Assembly (NCBI GenBank): GCA_964401385.1
Contig: CAYNYF010000019.1
Location: 1 to 53,803, forward strand
Direction: 5' to 3'
From: CAYNYF01 sp964401385
Lineage (GTDB): Bacteria > Planctomycetota > Phycisphaerae > SM23-33
Length of the DNA: 53,803 nt
In this document: piece after piece, positions 41,485-48,137 of the stretch
How the letters are laid out: the number at the start of each line of letters is the position of its first letter
Position numbering within the stretch: position 1 is the first letter of the stretch
Made by a program: the position numbers and the translations under genes
Notes under the pieces: model-generated
Databases searched by the model: none
What the model was told of the DNA's origin: nothing
The model's input: the letters and a program-made list of their open reading frames with translations, nothing else

Positions 41485-42563
41485 AGAAATGGCAGGTGGG
41501 CATCGTTGGTCTGCGGCGCGGGGAGGGCTTCGTGCGGGTTGTCGGCGCCCATCCCAGGATGGAGGTCGCGGCGTTGTGCGACGTCGACGAGCGGCGCCTG
41601 GCCGAGACCGGCTCGGCATTCGAGCTGCCGGACGACCGGTCGTTCACGGACTTTGACGAATTCCTGACCGCCCCGCTCGACGTCGTGATGATCGCCACCC
41701 CGATCGCCTTCCACGCCGAACAGACGATCCAGTCGCTGGAAAGCGGCCGGCACGTCCTGTGCGAGCAGACGGCCGCGTACACGATCGAAGATTGCGAAAG
41801 GATCGTCCAGGCCGTCAAGCGAACCGGCATGGCCTACATGATGGCCGAGAACTACTGCTATTTTCACTACATCCGCCAGTGGAAACAGCTCATCGACCAG
41901 GGAAAGCTCGGCGAGATCTTCCACGCCGAGGGCGAGTACGTTCACGAAATCGTCGACCTGCTGGTGGACGCCGAGACGGGCGAGTACTTCTGGCGGCACG
42001 AACGCCCGCCGATCTGGTACTGCGCCCATTGCATCGGGCCGCTGCTGATGCTCATGGACGACCGCATCGTGAAGGCCTGCGGCAGCCACGCCGGCTTCCA
42101 CGTCGCTCCGGAGCAGAAGGACCATCCCGGCTTTCTGGACATGGAGGTGGGGCTGTTCCGCACGGCCAGGGGCGCCCTGATCAAGATCCTGCGGAGCCAG
42201 GTCGCCCGGCGCTACCCGCACATGGTCTGGTATTCGCTGTACGGCACGAAGGGCTACGTCGAGAACGGCCGGGCCGGCGGCGACGGCGTCCTGTTCGTCG
42301 AGGACGAAATGTCGCCGGAGGACGGCGCCCGCCCGATTCCCTGCCAGCTCGGCGACCCGGACGCCCCCGAACAGGCCGGCGCCGGCGGCCACGGGACCTC
42401 GGAGTACTACTTGATTCGCGATTTCCTGAACGCCCTTGAGAGCAACGCCCGGCCGCCCATCGACGTCATCCGCGCGATGGACTTCACCGTGCCCGGCATC
42501 GTCGCCCACGAATCGGCGATGTCCGACGGCAACTGGCGAGAGGTGCCGCTGTTCGACTGGTAA
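41481..42563 (+). CDS. Gfo/Idh/MocA family oxidoreductase with altered EKP motif
   Basis: 360 residues. An N-terminal Rossmann fold (WQVGIVGLRRGEGF) binds NAD(P), and a C-terminal alpha/beta domain carries substrate residues. In most members the catalytic Lys lies in an EKP motif; here the segment is HVLCEQTAAYTIEDCE, with Gln96 in place of Lys. Other landmarks are the strand VVMIATP and the helix MAYMMAENYCYF. ATG 41481 has GGAAGGGAG upstream and overlaps the previous stop by four bases. The substrate is probably a sugar or cyclitol derivative; the changed motif leaves dehydrogenase activity uncertain. The next gene, a putative glycosidase, converges on it. Confidence 0.88.
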   Translation: MKKWQVGIVGLRRGEGFVRVVGAHPRMEVAALCDVDERRLAETGSAFELPDDRSFTDFDEFLTAPLDVVMIATPIAFHAEQTIQSLESGRHVLCEQTAAYTIEDCERIVQAVKRTGMAYMMAENYCYFHYIRQWKQLIDQGKLGEIFHAEGEYVHEIVDLLVDAETGEYFWRHERPPIWYCAHCIGPLLMLMDDRIVKACGSHAGFHVAPEQKDHPGFLDMEVGLFRTARGALIKILRSQVARRYPHMVWYSLYGTKGYVENGRAGGDGVLFVEDEMSPEDGARPIPCQLGDPDAPEQAGAGGHGTSEYYLIRDFLNALESNARPPIDVIRAMDFTVPGIVAHESAMSDGNWREVPLFDW

Positions 42564-42633
42564 GCCTCGGGAGAATACCCGGGCCCGGGCCGGACCGCCC
42601 CCGAATCTCCGCCTGTGCCCGCCGGAAAGCTCC

Positions 42634-44244
42634 CTACGCCTTCACCAGCACCAGCACCCAGTCCTGGAGGGTCGGCTGGACGGGCACGGTCCAGGCGCCG
42701 TCGGCGTCGGCCCGGACCGGTCCCAGCGGGTGCTCCCGCCCGGTGCGGGGGTCGAAGTAGCAGGCCGTGTAACCGATGCCCGGCTCCATCCTCGTGACCT
42801 TTACCGCTTGCTCGGACCACGGGACCGTGGGTCGGTAGAGATAGATGAGTCGAACCTGGCCGGGGATTCCCGCGGCGTACGGGCCGAAGTAATCGTCCTC
42901 GCCCGCGGCCGGGGAGACCCACTCCTGGTGCGGCTCGAACCGCCACCACGGGTAGCGCTGGAGCAGGCGCTTGGCCAGGCCGAGCTGGGCCGAGCCCGGC
43001 AGGCGGTAGGCGTCCTCCCACGGCTGGTTGCCCCAGGTCGCCCCGTGCGGCGACGGGCCATACGCTTGCGCCCGCGTGTTGAGCTGCCAGATGCCGTTGG
43101 CGCCGTAGGTGTGCCCGGCCGCTCCGGAGAGCATGCACCCCCAGAACGCCAGGCGCTGAACCTCGTCATAGCTGCCGTGCAGGATGCCCTCGTAGCTGAC
43201 CTCGCCCACCAGCACGGGCATGATCGGCTCCCGCCCGCGCTCGCTGATGAGCGTGCTCACGGTGTTGGGAATGCTGTCATAGCCGCCGTGGCCGGTCTGG
43301 AGCATGTTGAAGTCCAGCACGCTGTCGTCGGCCACCTGGTCGCGGGCCCGGTCGGTCGGGTGGATCGTCACCGGCCGGTGGTACGGATCGATCCGCCGGA
43401 GGTGCCGTCCCAGCTCGGTCCAGCCGGCGATCAGGTCGGCCCGGTCCCGGTCCTTGTTCTCCGAGAGGTAGAACGGCATGGCGGCCTCCCCGGCCAGGCA
43501 CCACACGACCGGATACGCCCCCCAGCGGGCGAGGAGGTAGCGCCAATGCCGCTTCATCTTCTCCAGGCCCATCCAGGGCAGGTGGAACCCCCAGCAAGCC
43601 ACGACGCAGGGCACAAGCCCGCAGCGGACCAGCCACTGCACGCGCAAGTCGGCCAGGTCGAAATACGCGGGGTTGACGCGGGCGTAGTCGGCCTCCCACG
43701 CCTGGCCGGCCTCGTTGGCGCCGCGCGGGTCGAAGGCGGGCATGTCCGGATACAGCCCGGCGACGATCTGGATGACGGTGAAGCCCTTGGCCAGGCGGTC
43801 GGCGGTAAGCAACTGGAAGTCTTCCGGCCAGCGGAGCCGGCGGGTGAAGCCCATCCACCAGGTATCGCCCAGCCAGAAGAAGGGCGCCCCGTCGGCGTGC
43901 TCGAAGCGGCGGCGGTCGTCGGATATTCGCAGCGGGCCGTGGGCCAGCAGCGGGTTCTCGCCGGCGTAGGCCGACGCCTCGAGGACTCCCTCTTGGCCGT
44001 GGAGGTCCGCGTCGGCCGGGTCCGAGCAGACGGTCTTGAACCGGTACGTCCCCGGCCGCGGCGGGGCGAAGCGGACGCGCCATTCGCTGCCGCCGGCCCA
44101 GAAGGCCGGCACGCGCCAGGAGCCGTCGCGCCCGGTGAAAACGACGTCCAGCTCGATCTCATTGAACGGGTCGGCGTAGGACCGCGCCGAAACGTAGGAC
44201 CACTCCGCCGCCTGGTTAGCCACGGCATGCCTGACCTGTGCCAT
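42634..44244 (-). CDS. DUF5060/DUF4038 glycoside hydrolase (GH140-like)
   Basis: 536 residues, no signal peptide. An N-terminal DUF5060 beta-sandwich (about 20-95, FTGRDGSWRVPAFWAGGSEW, FAPPRPGTYRF) precedes a DUF4038-type (beta/alpha)8 barrel (about 105-440: FFWLGDTWWMGFTRR, GFTVIQIVAG, WCLAGEAAMPFY, VLVGEVSYEG). Glu residues in LAGE and VGE are the likely catalytic pair, by analogy with GH140 apiosidases. A small C-terminal domain (about 450-536) resembles the collagen-binding-like module found in this family. A plant-polysaccharide substrate is inferred. ATG 44244 has AAAGGCAGG upstream. Confidence 0.85.
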   Translation of the reverse strand: MAQVRHAVANQAAEWSYVSARSYADPFNEIELDVVFTGRDGSWRVPAFWAGGSEWRVRFAPPRPGTYRFKTVCSDPADADLHGQEGVLEASAYAGENPLLAHGPLRISDDRRRFEHADGAPFFWLGDTWWMGFTRRLRWPEDFQLLTADRLAKGFTVIQIVAGLYPDMPAFDPRGANEAGQAWEADYARVNPAYFDLADLRVQWLVRCGLVPCVVACWGFHLPWMGLEKMKRHWRYLLARWGAYPVVWCLAGEAAMPFYLSENKDRDRADLIAGWTELGRHLRRIDPYHRPVTIHPTDRARDQVADDSVLDFNMLQTGHGGYDSIPNTVSTLISERGREPIMPVLVGEVSYEGILHGSYDEVQRLAFWGCMLSGAAGHTYGANGIWQLNTRAQAYGPSPHGATWGNQPWEDAYRLPGSAQLGLAKRLLQRYPWWRFEPHQEWVSPAAGEDDYFGPYAAGIPGQVRLIYLYRPTVPWSEQAVKVTRMEPGIGYTACYFDPRTGREHPLGPVRADADGAWTVPVQPTLQDWVLVLVKA

Positions 44245-44331
44245 TTGCCTGCCTTTCTCTCACGCCGAGCCAACGGCCCGCCACGGCCGCGGCCCCTCGG
44301 CGATCCGACAGCCTTTTACCATCGGCGGTGA

Positions 44332-44546
44332 GGCAATGGCAATCAGGCGCTGCGGCGGATTCGGGCCGGCAACCCCCACCGTGATCAGAAGAAGGGCCGG
44401 GCCTTCCGGCCGAGCGACTTCGACCCCTGCCTGCCTTCGGCAGGTAGGCGTTCGTCCGGGCGCCGGGCGAGCTGATTGAAGTGAACCGGGAGAACATCGG
44501 CCTCCTGCGAGAGGCCTTTACGACTGGCAAAGAAGTGCAACCGTGA
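44332..44546 (+). pseudogene. Phage tail-chaperone-like C-terminal remnant split by a 23-bp palindrome
   Basis: A frame following a TGA at 44329 reads QALRRIRAGNPHRDQKKGRA then FRPSDFDP, resembling the NAHRD-KKR-PF-ADF motif of phage tail-assembly chaperone proteins. At 44428 it is broken by a 23-bp hairpin (44428-44450). When those bases are left out the frame continues FVRAPGELIEVNRENIGLLR and EAFTTGKEVQP to TGA 44544-44546, which overlaps the GTG of the next small gene (GTGA). The repair is an inference. The N-terminal part is missing. Confidence 0.5.
44428..44450. repeat. Small palindromic repeat, copy 1
   Basis: GCCTGCCT (44429-44436) and AGGTAGGC (44442-44449) form a hairpin with one G-T pair. 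A related hairpin is at 47936-47962. It shifts the reading frame of the phage remnant. Confidence 0.5.
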
Positions 44547-44641
44547 ACGACACGAAGCCTGGGTACAAGACGACGGAGTTCTGGCTGAGCCTGTGCGCGA
44601 CGCTGCTGGGGTTCCTGCTCGCCGCTCTGGTGGGCCTTTGA
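44543..44641 (+). CDS. Very small phage-type membrane protein
   Basis: 32 residues from GTG 44543, which overlaps the preceding stop as GTGA. The sequence has a hydrophilic start NDTKPGYKTTEFW followed by one transmembrane helix LSLCATLLGFLLAALVGL. Short proteins with the KPG-KTTEFW-L pattern occur in the tail region of prophages and similar elements; a holin-like or membrane role is conceivable but unproven. Overlap and position make it likely to be a real gene despite its size. Confidence 0.5.
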   Translation: MNDTKPGYKTTEFWLSLCATLLGFLLAALVGL

Positions 44642-44695
44642 CCCGAGGGCAATCGCCCTCGGGGCATCACGGCGTAGTCCCGACGGCATCGGGAC
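44642..44695. other. Two short hairpins between phage-type genes
   Basis: CCCGAGGGC/GCCCTCGGG (44642-44663, 4-nt loop) and GTCCCGA/TCGGGAC (44677-44695, 5-nt loop) are both perfect. Neither is followed by a T-tract. Confidence 0.5.
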
Positions 44696-44726
44696 GAAGC
44701 CGCATGGTTACGGAAAGGAGCCCGAC

Positions 44727-44927
44727 ATGAACCGAATCCGTGACTTCCTCAAGGGCAAGAAGAGCTACATCACAGCGGGCATCGGGCTGCTGGGCGCGGT
44801 GGCCGCATGGGCCGACGGGCAGATCGACGGCGTGGCGCTGCTGCCAGCGGCGTGGGCGGCGGCGCAGACCTGCTTTATCCGGGTAGGAATTGCAGACGAA
44901 CTCACAAAGACAAAGCCAGGGAACTGA
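44727..44927 (+). CDS. Small phage-type membrane protein
   Basis: 66 residues. ATG 44727 has a perfect AAAGGAG site. The sequence MNRIRDFLKGKKSYITAGIG continues into one hydrophobic helix (about 16-35) and a second, weaker one (about 42-56: LLPAAWAAAQTCFIRVGI). This FLKGKK-YI-AG pattern is seen in small proteins next to phage tail or lysis genes. With the neighbouring remnants it suggests the residue of a tail module. Function unknown. Confidence 0.6.
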   Translation: MNRIRDFLKGKKSYITAGIGLLGAVAAWADGQIDGVALLPAAWAAAQTCFIRVGIADELTKTKPGN

Positions 44928-44929
44928 GG

Positions 44930-45493
44930 TCATTGGGCCCCGAAGACTTCAGCGAGTCGTGCCCGACCTTCCTCCGTGCCGCTGTCCCCTGGATGTACGC
45001 GTTCCTGTTGGAGAACAACGAATTGTCCATCCCTGCTGGTCATCCAGAGAATGTCGCCCTCACTTCCGCCCAGGCGGCTGTAGGTCACGATGCGAAGGTG
45101 TCCATCTTCGCCAAGCGAAAGAACGCGGAAGCTCTTTGGGTGCATGAGCAGTTGACCCAGCAGGACGTATCTGGAGCCGTCCTGTTTGAAAACGAAATGG
45201 GGGCAGCCAGCCTGGCCGTAAAAACTCTCCAAGGCGAAGAAGAGTTCTGGTGTTCCGTCATGATCGAGATCGAGTCGGTATTCCGTAATCCGCTGCTCCT
45301 GACCAAGCCCCAGATTCTCGTCCCACTGTCTGTGTGCCCAAGCACGAGGGTCTGCTATTTCGACCCCACGGCTTGGCGAACTCGCAACTTGTTGCGCGCA
45401 ACCAGTCGTCATGGAACAAAGCAAGAAAGAAAGGATGAGTATCTGGAGGGACTTCGTGTCGTGGCTCCTTGTCTGAAGGATAAGGCGGCACAT
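44930..45493 (-). CDS. Putative lipoprotein interrupting the phage remnant
   Basis: 187 residues. A hydrophobic leader (LQILILSFLLCSMTTGC) ends in a possible lipobox Cys. The mature part contains an EF-hand-like DLDHDGTPELFFALESFYG, FVFKQDGSRYVLLGQLL and ILWMTSRDGQFVVL. No family was identified. Base composition is clearly lower in GC than in flanking genes, and it lies antisense between the small phage gene and the tape-measure fragment, so it probably arrived by insertion. The start at 45493 (ATG) lacks a good ribosome site. Confidence 0.62.
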   Translation of the reverse strand: MCRLILQTRSHDTKSLQILILSFLLCSMTTGCAQQVASSPSRGVEIADPRAWAHRQWDENLGLGQEQRITEYRLDLDHDGTPELFFALESFYGQAGCPHFVFKQDGSRYVLLGQLLMHPKSFRVLSLGEDGHLRIVTYSRLGGSEGDILWMTSRDGQFVVLQQERVHPGDSGTEEGRARLAEVFGAQ

Positions 45494-45559
45494 CCGTTGC
45501 CGTTTCTGTCCACAAGTTTAATCGTCTCCAGGGAGGGAAGCAACCTTGCCTGACGCCAA

Positions 45560-45826
45560 GGGCATCCGGCCCAGACGGGCACGGAGTTCGAGTCGTTGGA
45601 AATGGCCTTCCGCAAGATGCAGCGGTCGATCTACGACGCCGGGCGCGGGCTGTCCACGGCCGTAGATGCCCTGGAGGACCTGGGCCTGAAGTTCGAGGAC
45701 CTGGACCGCCTCTCGGCCGAGCGGCAGTTCAAGAGCGTGGAGATCAGGGACACCACCGCCAACACCAAGTACCCGGTCGCCAGCGCCCGGGAAGCCCCTG
45801 TCCGCTGTGCTGGCAAGGAGCGGTGA
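45560..45826 (+). pseudogene. Phage tail tape-measure protein fragment
   Basis: The frame reads AQTGTEFESLEMAFRKMQRS then IYDAGRGLSTAVDALEDLGL and FEDLDRLSAERQFK, resembling a recurrent segment of phage tape-measure proteins (a helix pair with FRKLQ...DAGNGL and LAELGL...L.PE.QF). Resemblance stops near 45735; the remaining residues to the TGA at 45824-45826 look unrelated. There is no proper start; the longest open part begins upstream without an ATG. It is therefore treated as a short decayed piece of a gene that normally has many hundreds of codons. Confidence 0.55.
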
Positions 45827-45868
45827 AAAAGCGATGCGCCGGCGTCCTCCATAGGACACCGGCGCATC
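45826..45868 (-). terminator. Intrinsic terminator for the Arg-rich protein gene
   Basis: On the minus strand GATGCGCCGG...CCGGCGCATC forms a long hairpin (45868-45833, with GTCCT/AGGAC inner pairing) followed by GCTTTTT (to 45826), a classical rho-independent arrangement 37 bp after the stop of the gene at 45905. Confidence 0.75.
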
Positions 45869-45904
45869 CATCGCCCGCGCAGACGTCACTGAGGGCGATG
45901 CCCG

Positions 45905-46327
45905 TCACCTGGACCAGATGAGCTGGATCACCAAACCGCCTTGCCCGAGGCGGACCACCTGCGGCCGGAGGACCACAGGCAGACGGACCGGCCTGGGGTT
46001 GACCAGGATGATCCTCGGGGTCAGGCAGACCGGGGCCGGCCTCGCCCCGACCAGGGGCTTCAGGCGCCGCTGCTGCCGCCGGGTCTGGTTGCGGAACGGT
46101 TCCCGGACCTCCCGGCGGTTCCGCCGGCGATCTGCGTCGTCGCGGGCGACCCTGTGATTCGCTTCACGGCCGGTGTCGGGCCGGGAAGCCACACGATCCC
46201 CGTGACGGCCTATACCGGCAGCCCCGTTGAACCTGCTTCCGGCCAGGCTCTGCTCTGCCGCCAGAAGGACAATGGCCAGTGCGGCCGCCACTGACAACGC
46301 CAGTTTTGTGGTTCGCCGTCCGGTCAT
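45905..46327 (-). CDS. Secreted arginine-rich protein of unknown function
   Basis: 140 residues. A signal peptide (LALSVAAALAIVLLAAEQSLAG) is followed by an unusually basic chain (DDADRRRNRREVREPFRNQT, then RRQQRRLKPL) and a hydrophobic Pro/Val-rich end (LPVVLRPQVVRLGQGGLVIQ). ATG 46327 has AAAGGA upstream. It is divergent from the ECF sigma gene and shares the GGATGTAACC motif with it; an intrinsic terminator follows. It could be a target of that sigma factor. No family was recognised. Confidence 0.65.
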   Translation of the reverse strand: MTGRRTTKLALSVAAALAIVLLAAEQSLAGSRFNGAAGIGRHGDRVASRPDTGREANHRVARDDADRRRNRREVREPFRNQTRRQQRRLKPLVGARPAPVCLTPRIILVNPRPVRLPVVLRPQVVRLGQGGLVIQLIWSR

Positions 46328-46415
46328 GATTCACCATCCTTTCGGTCAAGAAAACCAACTTTCCCGCCAGGCACCCGCTGCCCGGCCAGGCAGATAGTGC
46401 ACCCCTGCCAGCGAG

Positions 46416-46482
46416 GGTTACATCCCCGCCCGGAAACGCCCATTTCCCGGCCGAGAGAAAATAAACGACCGAGGATGTAACC
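46416..46482. promoter_or_regulatory. Outward-facing GGATGTAACC motif pair (possible ECF -35 elements)
   Basis: GGTTACATCC (46416-46425) and GGATGTAACC (46473-46482) are perfect inverse copies, 47 bp apart. Each reads GGATGTAACC in the direction of the gene it faces: minus strand towards the Arg-rich gene, plus strand towards the sigma factor gene. A TGTAACC core is compatible with a group IV (ECF) -35 element. Alternatively this is an operator for a dimeric regulator. The -10 elements are not clear. Confidence 0.5.
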
Positions 46483-46615
46483 ACACGCCCCGACGCCGCC
46501 ACAGACCCCACGGCGGAAACTTGACATGGCGAGCTATGCAACAGCGGCGTTGAGAGGCGCCCGCGGCGGCGGCTGGGACGGCCTGATGGACAGCGTTGCC
46601 GGATGGGCGCATAGT

Positions 46616-47170
46616 ATGGCCATGGACCAGCCGGAGGCCCCCGACATCCAGGCCACGCTCGCCGGCGACAGCGACGCGTACGAGCGGCTGGTCCGCCGCT
46701 ATCAGAACGAAATCTCGCAACGCATGTGGCGGTTCACGCGCGACCGGGGAGAGCTGGAAGAGCTGGTCCACGACGTGTTCGTGGAGGCCTATCTCAGCCT
46801 GAAAGGCTTCCGCGGCACCGGGCCGTTCTCCCACTGGCTGAACCGCATTGCCACGCGCGTCGGGTACCGCTTCTGGAAGAGCCAGCAGCGCAGGGCGCGG
46901 CAGGAGGTGCCCTTGCAGGACTGGGATGGGTTTGCGGCCTCCGAGGACGGGGACATTCCGGCCCGGGAAGCCGCCGAGTTGGTCCACAGCCTGCTGGCGC
47001 AGCTTCCGCCTCGCGACCGGATGGTGCTGACGCTGGTGTACCTGGAAGAGCTGTCCGTCGCCCAGGCGGCCGAGCGCACCGGATGGAGCCAGACCATGGT
47101 CAAGGTCCAGGCCCACCGGGCACGAAAAAAACTCCGGGCTTTGCTGGAGAAAGCCGAGGAACTGAAATAA
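46616..47170 (+). CDS. ECF-type RNA polymerase sigma factor
   Basis: 184 residues from ATG 46616; the frame is open to an ATG at 46526, and ATGs at 46586 and 46622 are also possible. None has a strong ribosome site, and MAMDQPEAPDIQATLAGDSD best fits the family start. Sigma region 2 is about residues 14-80 (YERLVRRYQNEISQRMWRFT, LEELVHDVFVEAYLSL) and region 4 about 120-175 (QLPPRDRMVLTLVYLEELSV, GWSQTMVKVQAHRARKKLR). The following genes encode a small membrane protein and a CpxP/Spy-like protein, a common anti-sigma/stress-sensing layout. Autoregulation through GGATGTAACC is suggested. Confidence 0.9.
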   Translation: MAMDQPEAPDIQATLAGDSDAYERLVRRYQNEISQRMWRFTRDRGELEELVHDVFVEAYLSLKGFRGTGPFSHWLNRIATRVGYRFWKSQQRRARQEVPLQDWDGFAASEDGDIPAREAAELVHSLLAQLPPRDRMVLTLVYLEELSVAQAAERTGWSQTMVKVQAHRARKKLRALLEKAEELK

Positions 47171-47192
47171 TGAAGGTCCTGGAGAGCTACCC

Positions 47193-47447
47193 ATGAACGA
47201 AGAGCAGATCCTCAAGAAACTGGCATCGGCCGCCCGCGGCGACGGGCCTCCGAGGATCGACGTTGCCGAGCGGGTCCTGGCCGACCTTGCCGTCGCGGGC
47301 GAACCGAGAAACCTGCTGCTGTGGGTCTTCACGGCCACTTCCGCCGCCGCCGCGTCGGTGGTTGCAGTCCTGGCGCTGCGGGTATGGGCGGCCAGGCAGG
47401 ATCCGTTCAGCGATTTCCTCGAGTCCATGATGGCGGTAATGCAATGA
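47193..47447 (+). CDS. Small membrane protein, possible anti-sigma factor
   Basis: 84 residues with ATG 47193 and GGAG upstream. A cytoplasmic N-terminus of about 40 residues (MNEEQILKKLASAARGDGPP) is followed by one transmembrane helix (41-64, LLLWVFTATSAAAASVVAVL) and a short external tail. It has no zinc-binding HxxxCxxC motif, so it is not a classical ZAS anti-sigma factor. Position directly after the sigma gene (22 bp) and overlap with the next gene (ATGA) make a regulatory partner role plausible. Confidence 0.72.
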   Translation: MNEEQILKKLASAARGDGPPRIDVAERVLADLAVAGEPRNLLLWVFTATSAAAASVVAVLALRVWAARQDPFSDFLESMMAVMQ

Positions 47448-47932
47448 ACGCAGCGAAACACGACACGCCGGCGGACAAAGGGCTGCCCAGGCCCTCGCCC
47501 AAGCGGCGCTGGGCCCATGTGGTCCTGCCGATCGTCATCTTCGTCGCCGGCGGGCTGGTCGGGGCGGGGCTGACGGTAATCTTCCGGCCGGAGCAGACGC
47601 GCCGCGGCCGGCGGTCCATCGAAGAGACCCGGGACCGCATGACCGAGAAAATCGCCGACAAGCTCGACCTGTCCGCCCAGCAGACCGAGCAGCTCCGGCA
47701 GATCCTGGAAGACCGCCTGAAGGAGCTCCAGAAGCTCCGCCGGGAGATGCAGCCGCGAATGGAGAAGCAGGCGGCCATCCTCAAGGCCAACGTAGCCGCC
47801 ATGCTGAACGACGAGCAGAAGGCCCGATGGGAGGAGTTCTACGCCGAGCGTTTCCCGAGGTGGTTTCCCGAGCCCGTATCCACCCAGCCGGCGACCCAGC
47901 CCGACGCGCCGGGCGCCGGCGGGCCGCCGTAG
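47444..47932 (+). CDS. CpxP/Spy-like periplasmic protein (membrane-anchored)
   Basis: 162 residues. ATG 47444 overlaps the previous stop by four bases. A transmembrane anchor (about 24-46, VVLPIVIFVAGGLVGAGLTV) precedes an all-helical periplasmic part (about 60-140: MTEKIADKLDLSAQQTEQLR, LKELQKLRREMQPRMEKQA, LNDEQKARWEEF). The pattern LD-LS--Q---L and LN-EQ--RWE is typical of LTXXQ/heavy-metal-sensor (CpxP, Spy, CnrX-type) proteins. It probably senses envelope stress for the sigma factor of this operon. A Pro/Gln/Thr-rich tail follows. Confidence 0.78.
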   Translation: MNAAKHDTPADKGLPRPSPKRRWAHVVLPIVIFVAGGLVGAGLTVIFRPEQTRRGRRSIEETRDRMTEKIADKLDLSAQQTEQLRQILEDRLKELQKLRREMQPRMEKQAAILKANVAAMLNDEQKARWEEFYAERFPRWFPEPVSTQPATQPDAPGAGGPP

Positions 47933-47935
47933 CCG

Positions 47936-47962
47936 CCTGCCTGCCTAGCGCAGGTGGGCAGG
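47936..47962. repeat. Small palindromic repeat, copy 2
   Basis: CCTGCCTGCCT (47936-47946), a 5-nt loop and AGGTGGGCAGG (47952-47962) pair over 11 positions with two G-T pairs. It resembles the hairpin at 44428-44450 and directly follows the stop of the CpxP/Spy-like gene, where it may also act as an mRNA end. Confidence 0.5.
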
Positions 47963-47989
47963 GAGGTCGGCAGGCGCGGCGGGGAGGAG

Positions 47990-48072
47990 ACCACGAATTA
48001 CACGAATGTTCGCCTTTTCTTCAGCGAATCTGTCTGATTCGTGCAATTCGTGAGAATTCGTGTCATTCATGG
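47990..48072. repeat. CACGAATT intergenic repeat, copy 2
   Basis: ACCACGAATTACACGAAT at the left (47990-48007) is mirrored at the right by ATTCGTGCAATTCGTGAGAA and further units to 48072. The middle is about 28 nt. It is related to 18317-18390; both lie between convergent genes. Confidence 0.6.
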
Positions 48073-48137
48073 ACTCATTCGTTGGAACGTGCAAAAACCG
48101 CGGGGCGCGTCACTGTGCAAACTCCGTCGCCATCCGC

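Noticed and set aside
45518..45889. Minus-strand open frame of 123 codons
   Set aside because: Shadow of the tape-measure fragment; it also crosses the intrinsic terminator hairpin at 45826-45868.
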